Source: an uncultured Spirochaetales bacterium (lineage in GTDB: Bacteria > Spirochaetota > Spirochaetia > Sphaerochaetales > Sphaerochaetaceae). Taken from it: a stretch of 64,000 bases of DNA. The stretch lies in contig CASDRY010000145.1 of the NCBI GenBank assembly GCA_949283235.1, forward strand, positions 1-64,000, written 5' to 3'. The notes beneath the pieces are model-generated. The model was not told the DNA's origin. It worked only from the letters and a program-made list of their open reading frames with translations, and made no database searches. Within the stretch, counting starts at the first letter, position 1. Each line of letters begins with the position of its first letter. The position numbers and the translations under genes are program-made. Of the stretch, positions 1 to 8,520 are shown piece after piece.

Positions 1-1048
1 AAGGAAGCTTTCTATTTTCTTGCTTAATCCCATCAATTAATTGTATGACATGTCCTAACTTAATAAATTTCCAATTCTCCGGGATATCAAACGGAATATC
101 ATCCTCGGTTATCTCCGGAAGCGGCTTTTCCTTCTTGATCTTCCCTTCTTTGATGAGCCTCTGCTTCTCCTTCTGGATATCCTGATACAGCGTCTCCGCA
201 TCACCGTCCGATGCCAGTTGCTCAGTGAACTTCCCTTGTATCGCGGCCTGTAGGAGTGATGCCTTCATATCCCCAGGGAACGCATCATACAGCGCTGTGA
301 TATCCTTCTCCGTCTTCTCCATCTCATCGATTCTCTTCATCAGCTCATCAACACGGGCAACGATGCGCTTCTGTTCAGCAAGAGGTGGAAGAGGAAGAAC
401 TAATGGATAAATTTGTTTTAATGTTATACGCGGGATTCCTGTCCCTTTCATGATTTCGCGTACAATTGAATAAAGCAAATCGGAACGAAGTGTATATGCA
501 AGATACCATGAATCAACAAAGCTGGAATCAACCTTTATCAAAGCAACACTTGATAACATTGAGAATGGTTCCTTGATATTGTTGACTGTTACAACTCCTG
601 CCGTAGCACCATCCTTAATCAAAAGAACATCACAAAATTCTGGATTACACCGTGAGTATATTTCATCATGAACTGATTTCGTTACATACGTTATATTTTC
701 AAGAGAGATCCCATTATCTTTGATGTTCTTAGCAGATACATACATATAGTCGCCATTAGGACCATTAGGAGGTGAATGATGCGTACCATCAGTAATCTTT
801 AAGGCAATGTCTTGGAGTCTACACCACTTCCAATTCTCTGGTATATCAAACGGAATATCATCCTCTGTTATCTCAGGAAGAGGCTTCTCCTTCTTGATTT
901 TTCCTTCCTTTACGAGCTTTTGCTTCTCTTTCTGTATCTCTGCATAGAGTGTCTCTGCATCTCCATCTTCGGAGAGCTGCTGTGTAAGCTTGCCTTGGAT
1001 AGCAGCTTGTAGTACAGATTTTCTGAGGTCTTCACAGATTCCTATCAC
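1..1048 (-). CDS. hsdS: Type I restriction-modification specificity subunit HsdS (3' end cut by window edge)
   Basis: This is the DNA-recognition subunit of a type I restriction-modification complex. It has no ATG. The reading frame opens at a GTG whose bases overlap the hsdM stop (GTGA, 4-nt overlap) and stays open for 349 codons to the window edge. The hallmark is an internal repeat: residues about 7-75 and 260-330 share a helical spacer with QAAIQGKxTxQL, GDAETLY, KEGKIKKEKPLPEITEDDIPFDIPENWK. These are the conserved regions that precede each target recognition domain. The first recognition domain (about 75-235) ends with the usual LPLPPLAEQKRIV segment. The second is mostly outside the window. 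The specificity sequence cannot be read from the protein. Confidence 0.93.
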   Translation of the reverse strand, partial: MIGICEDLRKSVLQAAIQGKLTQQLSEDGDAETLYAEIQKEKQKLVKEGKIKKEKPLPEITEDDIPFDIPENWKWCRLQDIALKITDGTHHSPPNGPNGDYMYVSAKNIKDNGISLENITYVTKSVHDEIYSRCNPEFCDVLLIKDGATAGVVTVNNIKEPFSMLSSVALIKVDSSFVDSWYLAYTLRSDLLYSIVREIMKGTGIPRITLKQIYPLVLPLPPLAEQKRIVARVDELMKRIDEMEKTEKDITALYDAFPGDMKASLLQAAIQGKFTEQLASDGDAETLYQDIQKEKQRLIKEGKIKKEKPLPEITEDDIPFDIPENWKFIKLGHVIQLIDGIKQENRKLP

Positions 1049-2553
1049 TGCTGTACCCCCATGAGAGCAAGGATATCATGAAGCTGCTTGTCGAGCTTTT
1101 CGTTCAGTGTTTTACGGTGTTCCATGAAGTTCCTTATCGTATCCTCCGGGGAGAGTATCTCCTTTACTGCTGTTGGATAGCCGCAGAGGTCAAGATTGTA
1201 GCCATTGGCTTCTATCTCTTTGATTGTGTACTGCTTGGATTTATAGGTATCAGTATCTGAATCCTTTATTTCATGCCTGTTATCCCACCATTCATCGACA
1301 GGAGCGAAATGCTCCCGCTTCATCGGCTTAGTCTTTGAGAAATGCTTGTAGCCTTCAGGCATATCGAGGCGATAGAACCAGATAGCCTCTGTAGGCCCTG
1401 TCTTATCGAAGAAGAGGAGATTCGTTGCAATGGATGTGTACGGAGAGAAGCAGGACTGAGGAAGCCTGATAATCGTATGCAAATTGCACTCCTTCATTAG
1501 ATACTTCTTGATCTCTACCTTTGCGTTGTCGTTTCCAAAGAGGAATCCATCAGGAAGCACGATGACTGCACGCCCCTTCTTCTTGAGTCTCTTCACTGTC
1601 AACGCAACGAAAAGATCAGCAGTCTCTGAGCTTCTGAGAGTTGCAGGGAATGCCTTGAGATCGGAATCAAGGGCAACTCCACCATATGGAGGATTGAGTG
1701 CTGCATACTCAACAAGATCGTCACCCCTATACTCAGAGAAGTTCTTCTGATCGAGTGAATCTCCGTATGTTATATTCGGAAGCTCTATATCATGGAGAAG
1801 GAGATTCGTAACGCATAGACGGTATGGCATAGGCTTGAATTCCCCTCCCCTTACCGCTTTCTGCAGCATCCTCTGCTTGTCAGGATCGTTTCCTACCTGC
1901 GCTCTCATGTGATTGAGTGCATCGATGAGGAATCCTCCGGTACCGCATGCCCAGTCAGCAAGAGTACCACCTATCTGCGGATTGACCTTATCAATTCCGA
2001 AACGGGTTATTGCACGTCCTGTGTAGAATTCTCCCATAGTCCCCGCTGACTGAAGTCCTTTCAGAAGCCCCTCGTACATGTCATTGAATTCATGGGTCTC
2101 CACGGTATCGGAGAAATCAACCTCATTGAAGAGATTGATCACCTCTCTTAGGAGATATCCGTTCTTCATATAGTTGGAAGATGCTCCGATGATTGACTTC
2201 ACAAGCATGCTTCTCTCATCTGTGGAATCGAAGGGGACTACCATCTTCCCGTTCTCATCCTTGATCTCATTGCCGCTGAGGACAGGAAGGAGGATGTTGT
2301 TCACGAAATTCAGAAGCTCATCACCTGTAAGCTGTGCCTTAAAGGATTCCCCGATTGCCCAGTCGCGCCATCTGTATCCTTCAGGAATGACAGGTACATA
2401 GTCATCATCGAGTTCCGCTGTCTCTTCCTTGTAATCGAATATCTTGAGGAATATCAGCCAGACTATCTGCGCAAGCCTCTGGGCGTCTCCGTCTACGCCG
2501 CTGTCCTTCCTCATTATGTCCTGAAGCCTCTTTATGAGGGTCGCTAAGCTCAT
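1045..2553 (-). CDS. hsdM: Type I restriction-modification DNA methyltransferase HsdM
   Basis: This is the adenine-N6 methyltransferase subunit of the type I system (502 aa, normal length). The N-terminal helical HsdM domain (about 1-150) is followed by the Rossmann methyltransferase fold. Motif I reads ADWACGTGGF at 199-208 (SAM binding) and the catalytic motif IV reads NPPY at 287-290. A weak AGGAG lies about 10 nt before the ATG. The gene follows hsdR after a 20-nt gap and overlaps hsdS by 4 nt, so the three subunits are one transcript. All motifs are intact and it should be active. Confidence 0.96.
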   Translation of the reverse strand: MSLATLIKRLQDIMRKDSGVDGDAQRLAQIVWLIFLKIFDYKEETAELDDDYVPVIPEGYRWRDWAIGESFKAQLTGDELLNFVNNILLPVLSGNEIKDENGKMVVPFDSTDERSMLVKSIIGASSNYMKNGYLLREVINLFNEVDFSDTVETHEFNDMYEGLLKGLQSAGTMGEFYTGRAITRFGIDKVNPQIGGTLADWACGTGGFLIDALNHMRAQVGNDPDKQRMLQKAVRGGEFKPMPYRLCVTNLLLHDIELPNITYGDSLDQKNFSEYRGDDLVEYAALNPPYGGVALDSDLKAFPATLRSSETADLFVALTVKRLKKKGRAVIVLPDGFLFGNDNAKVEIKKYLMKECNLHTIIRLPQSCFSPYTSIATNLLFFDKTGPTEAIWFYRLDMPEGYKHFSKTKPMKREHFAPVDEWWDNRHEIKDSDTDTYKSKQYTIKEIEANGYNLDLCGYPTAVKEILSPEDTIRNFMEHRKTLNEKLDKQLHDILALMGVQQ

Positions 2554-2573
2554 CTATTGGTTTCTCCTATCAG

Positions 2574-5057
2574 TTATTCATATAGCTTGTTTTCCAGTTC
2601 GCTGAGGAACAGGAAATACTTGTCCTTCGTTCCGAAATAGTCCTTGATTATCTTCAGCGGCGTGTAGCCCATCTCCGTGAAGGCTGGCATCGAGAATACC
2701 GTCTTTATATCCCTGAGATTCTGGAAGTTCGTCTCCGCATAGGCGTCAAGAAGCGTCCTTACTATTTCCTTCTTCTCGTCATCCATCGTATCGAGAAGCC
2801 TTGCTATCGCCGCATTATGCGTTCTCTGATGCTTCGACATCGGAGGCTCTATATCGTAACCGAGGTACGCGATGATATCGAAGTCATCGACAGTATAGCC
2901 ATACTGTATCTTGAAGCGCTTTCCCCATTCATCATCAAGCAGAAGCTCGGAAGCAAAGCGTGTCTTATCCTTTGCCAGAAGCCATGCCTTCCTGAAATCC
3001 TCATAATCAGGATACTGCGTGAGGATATTGTTCCTGACGCATGAATCAAGGTTCTGCTTTACAAGGTTCCCGTTCTGGTCAAGATAAGTCACTTCTTCAT
3101 CGATGATGGAGACATCAACGCCACTTACCCTTATCTGCTTTGTGGACACAGGTGGCTTAGGAGTGCCAGCAGGCGGTGGAGTAGGACGCACAGGAGGCTT
3201 CGGGAAGTCGCCGCCCTCAGGGACATCAGTAACCGTTACAGGATCGCCATCGAACGCAGGATCCTGGAACTTGAGATAGTTGCGTCTGAAATCCAGTATA
3301 GTGAAGTACATCTTGGACCTCTCTTCGCCATCTATCTCATACTCCTTCTTGATTCTGGTTCCTCTCCCTATGATCTGCTTGAACTCAGTCATACTGCCGA
3401 CAGTCCTGTCGAGAACGATATTCTCGCACGTCTCAGCATCAACTCCAGTAGACATCAGACGGCTTGTGACAGCGATAACTGGATATTTTGCAGATGGATC
3501 GACGAAGTTCTCAAGCTGCTTCTTGCCGATCTCATTGTCACCTGTTATCTGCATGATATATCTTGAATCTTCTGCTACGAGGTCAGCATTCTCATTCTCA
3601 AGGAACCTCACCATCTCCTCGCAGTGCGGTATATCCTCACAGAAGACTATAGTCTTGCCATAGCGGTCATTTGCCTTGAGATAATCACTGATTCTCTTCG
3701 CAACGAGCTTACGCCTATCAATGACTACGATCTTCTTGTCAAACTCATTCTGGTAATAACGCCTGTCCTCAACAGGATTGCCATCCGTGTCCTTTGTCCC
3801 TGGCTTTGGCCTGTAACCGTACTTATCGATATCAAGCTCAACGGATATGACCTTATATGGGGCAAGGAAGCCATCCTCGATGCCCTGCTTGAGCGAATAG
3901 GTATATACGGGATTCCCGAAGTATGCCGCATTGGATTCCGATTCCGCTTCCTCTCGTTTCTCGGTTGCCTTCCTGAGAGCCTTGTATGCTCTTTCCTTCT
4001 CAGCAACCTCGCCAGCGATGATAGCGTTCTCAAGCCTTGCCTTGGCCTCAGCTTCCTCTTCCTGAGCCTCTGCAACTCCTGTCTCTTTAGGTGTTGCTGT
4101 AAGTCCTATCTGCGTTGCAGAGCTGAAATATTCGAGTATCTCATGCCAGTTGGAGTCTGGGTTTGCAGAGCTTCTGTGGCATTCGTCAACGACAATGAGA
4201 TCAAAGAAATCAGAAGGAAATCTCTTATAGTAATCCGCATCCTTGGATTTCAGCTGCTGATAGAGCGCAAGATATACATCCCTTGATGTATTGATCTTCG
4301 CATTGTCTATCTTCTCCATTGCATCAGTGAATGGCTTGAAGTCCTTCCTCATCGTCTGATCGACAAGGATGGTCCGGTCAGCAAGAAAGAGGATCTTTCT
4401 CTTGAAATGTGTCTTCCAGAGCCTCCATATGATCTGGAATGCCGTATAGGTCTTGCCTGTACCTGTAGCCATGACAAGAAGTATGCGGTCCTCGCCCTTA
4501 ACGATTCTTTCTATGACGCGGTTGATTGCAATGCGCTGATAGTATCTGGGCTTCTTGCCGCCAGCCTCGTAGTAATACGGATAGGTTATGACATCCTCTT
4601 CATCTTCGGAGATGTTCTTCTCGGCCTTATAGCGTGCCCATAGCTCGTCCGGTCCAGGAAGCTGGGAAAGCTTCATCTTCTTATTCAATCCGGATATCAT
4701 ATCCTTCTCGATAAGATCGGTACCGTTGGTTGCGTATGCGAACGGAACATCGAGAATGCGTGCATAATCCACAGCCTGCTGATAGCCGTCATCTGCAGAT
4801 ACATCCTGCCCCTTAGCCTCTACGATGGCAAGGATAAGGTTATCGCGATGGAGAAGAAGGTAATCAGCCTTCTTCTGCTTTCCTCTATGCGCGACGTTAT
4901 ATTCATCAATGGATATGCGACCATCGGTGAACACATATTCCATGATTATCCGCTTATCATCCCACTTCTTCAGGATTTCTGGCGTGATTATCTGGAGCTT
5001 TGTCGTCTCCTCGTTGCGCTGCTGCTGGGCTATTTCATCTGAATTAAGGACTGTCAT
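2574..5057 (-). CDS. hsdR: Type I restriction endonuclease HsdR, motor/nuclease subunit
   Basis: This is the restriction and translocation subunit (827 aa). The N-terminal PD-(D/E)XK nuclease shows D65 and the E80-A-K82 motif. It is followed by an SF2 helicase with Walker A MATGTGKT (196-203), DECH box (291-294), a TATP motif, and the second RecA lobe ending in QIIGRGTR. The C-terminus carries the EcoEI-type R domain. The frame extends 17 codons further upstream, but the ATG at 5057 has a GAGGAG 7 nt before it and matches the usual N-terminus, so that start was chosen. It is the first gene of the hsdR-hsdM-hsdS operon. An Ala/Glu-rich insertion near 330-370 is predicted to be coiled and is typical of this subfamily. 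Confidence 0.95.
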   Translation of the reverse strand: MTVLNSDEIAQQQRNEETTKLQIITPEILKKWDDKRIIMEYVFTDGRISIDEYNVAHRGKQKKADYLLLHRDNLILAIVEAKGQDVSADDGYQQAVDYARILDVPFAYATNGTDLIEKDMISGLNKKMKLSQLPGPDELWARYKAEKNISEDEEDVITYPYYYEAGGKKPRYYQRIAINRVIERIVKGEDRILLVMATGTGKTYTAFQIIWRLWKTHFKRKILFLADRTILVDQTMRKDFKPFTDAMEKIDNAKINTSRDVYLALYQQLKSKDADYYKRFPSDFFDLIVVDECHRSSANPDSNWHEILEYFSSATQIGLTATPKETGVAEAQEEEAEAKARLENAIIAGEVAEKERAYKALRKATEKREEAESESNAAYFGNPVYTYSLKQGIEDGFLAPYKVISVELDIDKYGYRPKPGTKDTDGNPVEDRRYYQNEFDKKIVVIDRRKLVAKRISDYLKANDRYGKTIVFCEDIPHCEEMVRFLENENADLVAEDSRYIMQITGDNEIGKKQLENFVDPSAKYPVIAVTSRLMSTGVDAETCENIVLDRTVGSMTEFKQIIGRGTRIKKEYEIDGEERSKMYFTILDFRRNYLKFQDPAFDGDPVTVTDVPEGGDFPKPPVRPTPPPAGTPKPPVSTKQIRVSGVDVSIIDEEVTYLDQNGNLVKQNLDSCVRNNILTQYPDYEDFRKAWLLAKDKTRFASELLLDDEWGKRFKIQYGYTVDDFDIIAYLGYDIEPPMSKHQRTHNAAIARLLDTMDDEKKEIVRTLLDAYAETNFQNLRDIKTVFSMPAFTEMGYTPLKIIKDYFGTKDKYFLFLSELENKLYE

Positions 5058-5082
5058 TCTAATCTCCTCAGATCTCCATTCT

Positions 5083-5088
5083 ATTATA
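5083..5088 (-). promoter_or_regulatory. -10 element of the hsdRMS promoter
   Basis: A perfect TATAAT on the minus strand lies 25 nt before the chosen hsdR ATG, leaving a leader of about 19 nt that contains GAGGAG. No good -35 hexamer is visible at 16-18 bp. Confidence 0.55.
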
Positions 5089-5108
5089 CTTTGCAAATTG
5101 CTGAACAC

Positions 5109-5511
5109 TCTCTATGCACAACAACCCCATAACATAGATTACAAAATCCATAAATAACAGCGATTAGCAGCAAAAGCTGTCCGTTTTCGCTTTCTTTACT
5201 ATTGAATGAGCAAATTGCATGAATTATAACGTAGTCTACGTTTAGGTTTTAAAACCATGTTATATTGCGATTTTCGATAAGCTTTACACATTTCTTGTTC
5301 CAGAAGTGTCCGCTTCGTCAAAGGCTTGAATTTGTCATAGTCTAAACATTGTGATTGCTATGCTTAAATATCATTCATTGCATCTTTTTATTAGCTCGAT
5401 TCAAAACAAGAGAAACACTAACTGCAATATCAAACTATTACTTAGAATTTTGACTCAATAACATTTCAGACATTCAAGTAAAGCAAGCTATAATAGAAAC
5501 AGGAGGGATAA
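5109..5511. other. Intergenic region between hsdR and the protease gene
   Basis: About 400 bases of AT-rich DNA hold the divergent promoters of the hsd operon and the lipoprotein protease. I see no gene, tRNA or clear repeat in it. Confidence 0.5.
5465..5494 (+). promoter_or_regulatory. Promoter of the lipoprotein protease gene
   Basis: TTCAGA and a perfect TATAAT are separated by 18 bp. The TATAAT ends 17 nt before the ATG, and an AGGAGG ribosome site lies between. Confidence 0.5.
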
Positions 5512-6621
5512 ATGAGATTTCATATTCTGATTCTTCTTTTTCTATCGCTATTTGTATTTTCATCTTGCATGACGACAAAAGATGTGTATGACATAGCTTT
5601 TCCTGATGATTCCACTCTTGATAACACAACTTTCTGGGTTGATGGCAACGAAGATCCGCTAGGAATTGCTTCTATTATTTCTGGCAGATTATCCGATTAT
5701 GGATTCTCTTCATATGCAGTCTCAGATTTATCATCAATAGATGAATATGCTTCTATTTCATCCACAGGTACAGCATTTGCAGTCTCCTCCAATCTTCTTA
5801 TCACTAATTCACATGTCATAGGAGATGCAGATAATGTCTATGTCGTTATCGATGGAGAAGACGTTGCTGCAGATGTTGTAAGAAATGAAAGAGATGCAGA
5901 TCTTGCAATTCTTCGTATAGAAGATCTAGAACTTCCGTATGCATTCAACCTCTCAAATGAAGTTGCAAAGGGCGAAGATATTGCAGTTCTGGGTTATCCT
6001 ATGCCTTCTGTAATGGGAGAAGAATGCAAATACACAGAGGGTATCGTGAATTCATTATCTGGTTTAGAGAATACTGCATTGAGAATGCAAATATCCGCAG
6101 CGATACAACCAGGGAATAGCGGTGGTCCAGTCATTGATAAGGACTACAACGTTATAGGCGTTGCAACAGAAAAACTTTCAGATTTCTATGCAATGGCAAA
6201 TATGGATACTATTCCACAGACTGTAAATTATGCAATCAAAGGCGATATTGTAATGTATATAGCGGATAATCTGATACAAGAAAGCAAAAAGGCAGAACCT
6301 GTTGATAATCTTCAGAAAGCAGAAGAAGCTGTTTTTCTTGTAAAGAGCGATACAATAAACAGCCTTCAAAGTGATGTGATTATAGACTTAGAATATACAT
6401 ATAGCTTCCTGGAATCATACTATGGTTTCTATAACTATTCTGTCGATCCAATCACAATTACACTTTACACAGTCGATGGGAAGGAAATCGGAGAGATAGT
6501 ATCTGAAGGTTGGGGCTCATATGAAACAGCTTATGAAACTGCAGAATACCTTGCTGATTGTATTTTCAATTCATGGATATATAAAATGCTCCCGCAGACA
6601 AATCAAGGCGAACGAGTATAA
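5512..6621 (+). CDS. Lipoprotein trypsin-like serine protease (HtrA/S1C-type)
   Basis: This is a 369-aa exported serine protease. The signal sequence ends in the lipobox FSSC (Cys19), so the protein should be a lipid-anchored envelope protein. The chymotrypsin-fold triad is visible: His101 in TNSHV, Asp130 in RDADLAIL, and Ser203 in QPGNSGGP. No PDZ domain follows. Residues about 260-369 form an unrecognised C-terminal domain, so this is a degradase-like protease without the usual DegP PDZ modules. AGGAGGGATAA precedes the ATG. The gene stands alone between the hsd operon and a small DUF2442 gene. Substrate unknown; envelope protein quality control is the likely role. Confidence 0.88.
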   Translation: MRFHILILLFLSLFVFSSCMTTKDVYDIAFPDDSTLDNTTFWVDGNEDPLGIASIISGRLSDYGFSSYAVSDLSSIDEYASISSTGTAFAVSSNLLITNSHVIGDADNVYVVIDGEDVAADVVRNERDADLAILRIEDLELPYAFNLSNEVAKGEDIAVLGYPMPSVMGEECKYTEGIVNSLSGLENTALRMQISAAIQPGNSGGPVIDKDYNVIGVATEKLSDFYAMANMDTIPQTVNYAIKGDIVMYIADNLIQESKKAEPVDNLQKAEEAVFLVKSDTINSLQSDVIIDLEYTYSFLESYYGFYNYSVDPITITLYTVDGKEIGEIVSEGWGSYETAYETAEYLADCIFNSWIYKMLPQTNQGERV

Positions 6622-6796
6622 AGTATGATATTCACTTCTGAAATTTGAATTATCCTATATCATGGGGAATCATAGTCTTACAAAGATTCATGACGTAATC
6701 ACAATGAAAGAAGGCAAAGATTCCCCTGTTTATATAATAAAAGATGGATAAAATTGCTACTCGAAACACAATTATTACCCAACAGACTTGTTTGTT

Positions 6797-7042
6797 TTAC
6801 TCGGTGACTGGCATACTGCAATAATATAGCTCATCTGGGCAAAGATTCTGTCCATCTTTCCATTCTACAGTGTAGCCATTAGTTCTCACTGTCCTGAAAT
6901 ATGATGACTCTGCCAGTTTTCCGTACCATTCGCCTTTGATATATGGTTTAACATCCATGATTTTACGCTCTCCTGAATCAAATTCTATAAGAATGAGAAA
7001 ATCATCAAGAGCAATAACACTGATAGCTGTAGGTCTAAGCAC
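6797..7042 (-). CDS. DUF2442 domain protein
   Basis: This 81-aa protein matches the DUF2442 pattern: a short N-terminal strand (VIALDDFLILIEFDSGERKIMDV), then KPYIKGEWYGKL, then VEWKDGQNLCPDELY near the C-terminus. The start is GTG with GGAAGG about 5 nt upstream. DUF2442 genes often sit beside a DUF4160 partner in toxin-antitoxin-like pairs. No such partner is seen here, so this copy looks solitary. Function unknown. Confidence 0.8.
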   Translation of the reverse strand: MLRPTAISVIALDDFLILIEFDSGERKIMDVKPYIKGEWYGKLAESSYFRTVRTNGYTVEWKDGQNLCPDELYYCSMPVTE

Positions 7043-7090
7043 TATTACCTTCCTTACCAGAGGATTCTACTTTATCGTCGGATTGATTTC

Positions 7091-7143
7091 AAAAAAAGAA
7101 AGGCAACCTACTTCTGAACCATTGTTCAGCCAAGCAGATTGCC
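7091..7143 (-). terminator. Terminator downstream of tRNA-fMet
   Basis: On the minus strand an outer GGCAA/TTGCC pairing encloses an inner CTGAAC-CATT-GTTCAG hairpin and is followed by TTCTTTTTTT. It lies about 70 nt after the tRNA 3' end. Confidence 0.55.
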
Positions 7144-7215
7144 ACGTTTCATGATGGTCTGGGGACCCATTTCCACTTTATGCCTTTGCCTTCAGTGGCC
7201 CAGATTACATCTATT

Positions 7216-7288
7216 TAGCAGGGGCAGGACTCGAACCTGCGACCTCCGGGTTATGAGCCCGACGAGCTGCCAACTGCTCTACCCTACG
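7216..7288 (-). tRNA. Initiator tRNA-fMet (CAU)
   Basis: The full cloverleaf folds in 73 nt: acceptor 7 bp, D-stem GAGC/GCTC, anticodon loop CTCATAA, 5-nt variable loop, T-arm GCAGG-TTCGAGT-CCTGC, discriminator A. Two features mark it as the initiator rather than elongator Met tRNA. The first acceptor pair is a C1-U72 mismatch, and the anticodon stem ends in three consecutive G-C pairs (GGG-CTCATAA-CCC). The CCA end is not encoded. Confidence 0.95.
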
Positions 7289-7302
7289 TCGATTGCTTTG
7301 TA

Positions 7303-7331
7303 AATATACGCATATCAATAAAACATGTCAA
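7303..7331 (-). promoter_or_regulatory. Promoter of tRNA-fMet
   Basis: Minus-strand TTGACA and TATATT are separated by exactly 17 bp. The start would lie about 8 nt before the mature tRNA 5' end. This is the most consensus-like promoter in the window. Confidence 0.85.
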
Positions 7332-7373
7332 GAGTTATAAAACTATTTTTCTTTAAATTGTCTTAAATTTAGT

Positions 7374-7391
7374 TTTGCATATTTATGCAAA
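7374..7391. repeat. 18-bp perfect palindrome upstream of the TRAP operon
   Basis: TTTGCATA-TT-TATGCAAA is a perfect 8+2+8 inverted repeat. It lies between the divergent tRNA-fMet and TRAP promoters, about 25 bp upstream of the putative TRAP -35 element. It looks like a site for a dimeric regulator. Confidence 0.55.
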
Positions 7392-7416
7392 TTTCAATCC
7401 AAATACTGCATAATGC

Positions 7417-7445
7417 TTGACAACTATTTCGCTACCTGAAAAGAT
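7417..7445 (+). promoter_or_regulatory. Candidate promoter of the first TRAP-TAXI operon
   Basis: A perfect TTGACA is followed after 17 bp by AAAGAT, a weak -10. The predicted leader is about 60 nt. The weak -10 would fit dependence on an activator bound at the upstream palindrome. Confidence 0.4.
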
Positions 7446-7511
7446 GAGAATTAATATCATTTTTGCGTTTCTAATCAACAGAACATGCGAAAAGATAGAA
7501 AAGGAGGCAAC

Positions 7512-8477
7512 ATGAAGAAGGCTTTAGTTTTTCTTATATCACTGATCCTTGCAACTTCTATATTGGTAGCTGGTGGATCCGGAGAGACAGCAAAAAGCGG
7601 TGAACTCAGCTTCGGAACAGGAGGAGACCAGGGAACATATTATGGTTTCGGAAGTGTTCTTGCGCAGCGCATCTCTTCAGAAACAGACACAACTGTAACA
7701 GCAGTAGTAAGCAACGGATCCCAGGATAACATCGAGATGATGGATATGGGATACTACCAGCTCGGTTTCGTCCAGTCAGATGTTATGAGCTATGCGTATG
7801 ATGGAACAAACCTCTTCGATGGAAATCCTATAGACAACTTCTCCACAGTCGGCGCTCTCTATATGGAACAGGTCCAGATAGTCACGCTCAATCCAGATAT
7901 CAAGACAGTTGCAGATCTCGAGGGAAAGACAGTATCAATCGGATCCTCCGGCTCTGGTGTTTACTACAACGCAATAGACGTACTCGGCGCATATGGGCTT
8001 ACAGAGGAAGATATCAACCCGACATACCAGAGCTTCGGAGATAGCGTTGATGCCCTTCAGGATGGCAAGATCGATGCAGCATTCGTCGTAGCTGGAGCTC
8101 CGACAGTTGCAGTATCCACCCTTGCAAGCACAAGGGATGTATACCTTGTATCCATCGATGATGAGCATATAGAAGCTCTTATCGAAACATCTCCATACTA
8201 CAGCAAGTACACAATCGATGCCTCTGTTTATGGAACAGATGAGGACTGCCAGACTGTTGCAATAGCTGCAGTTGTAATTGCCCGTGATGATGTTTCAGAT
8301 GATGATGTCTACAATGTCATCTCAACAATCTTCAACGACAAAGATGCTATCGCGGCAAGCCATAACAAAGGTGCAGAGCTCGATCTAGCATTTGCTTCCT
8401 CGATAACCAACATCCCTTACCATCCGGGAGCAGCAAGATACTACAGCGAACAGGGAATTACAGTACCAGTTAAATGA
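7512..8477 (+). CDS. TRAP transporter solute-binding protein, TAXI family
   Basis: This is the periplasmic receptor of a tripartite ATP-independent periplasmic transporter (321 aa). A signal peptide covers about residues 1-24, with no lipobox Cys. The mature start ELSFGTGGDQGTYYGFGSVLAQRIS is the TAXI family signature. The ATG at 7512 has AGGAGG 6 nt upstream and begins a proper signal peptide, so it is preferred over one nine codons earlier. It is followed by its fused permease after a 43-nt gap containing two competing hairpins. TAXI receptors bind small carboxylates or amino acids; the ligand here is unknown. Confidence 0.93.
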   Translation: MKKALVFLISLILATSILVAGGSGETAKSGELSFGTGGDQGTYYGFGSVLAQRISSETDTTVTAVVSNGSQDNIEMMDMGYYQLGFVQSDVMSYAYDGTNLFDGNPIDNFSTVGALYMEQVQIVTLNPDIKTVADLEGKTVSIGSSGSGVYYNAIDVLGAYGLTEEDINPTYQSFGDSVDALQDGKIDAAFVVAGAPTVAVSTLASTRDVYLVSIDDEHIEALIETSPYYSKYTIDASVYGTDEDCQTVAIAAVVIARDDVSDDDVYNVISTIFNDKDAIAASHNKGAELDLAFASSITNIPYHPGAARYYSEQGITVPVK

Positions 8478-8483
8478 TAAAGA

Positions 8484-8515
8484 GAGGGGACACTGTCCCC
8501 TCCCCTAAAAGGGGG
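8484..8515 (+). promoter_or_regulatory. Overlapping intercistronic hairpins covering the permease ribosome site
   Basis: Hairpin 1 is GAGGGGA-CACTG-TCCCCTC (8484-8502). Hairpin 2 is CCCCT-AAA-AGGGG (8502-8514). They share base 8502 and abut. The second buries the AGGGGG ribosome site of the TTG-started permease gene. It could set the receptor-to-permease ratio. Confidence 0.5.
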
Positions 8516-8520
8516 ATAAT

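Noticed and set aside
1-1048. Possible phase variation of hsdS by recombination between its internal repeats
   Set aside because: The repeats are similar in protein but clearly diverged in DNA, and no second hsdS copy or recombinase lies in the window.
3624-4286. A 220-codon open frame on the plus strand
   Set aside because: It lies entirely opposite hsdR, whose motifs are complete, and its product resembles no known family.
6662-6751. A 29-codon frame with ATG and stop downstream of the protease gene
   Set aside because: Too short, without a clear ribosome site or recognisable family; it could be a relic but cannot be supported.
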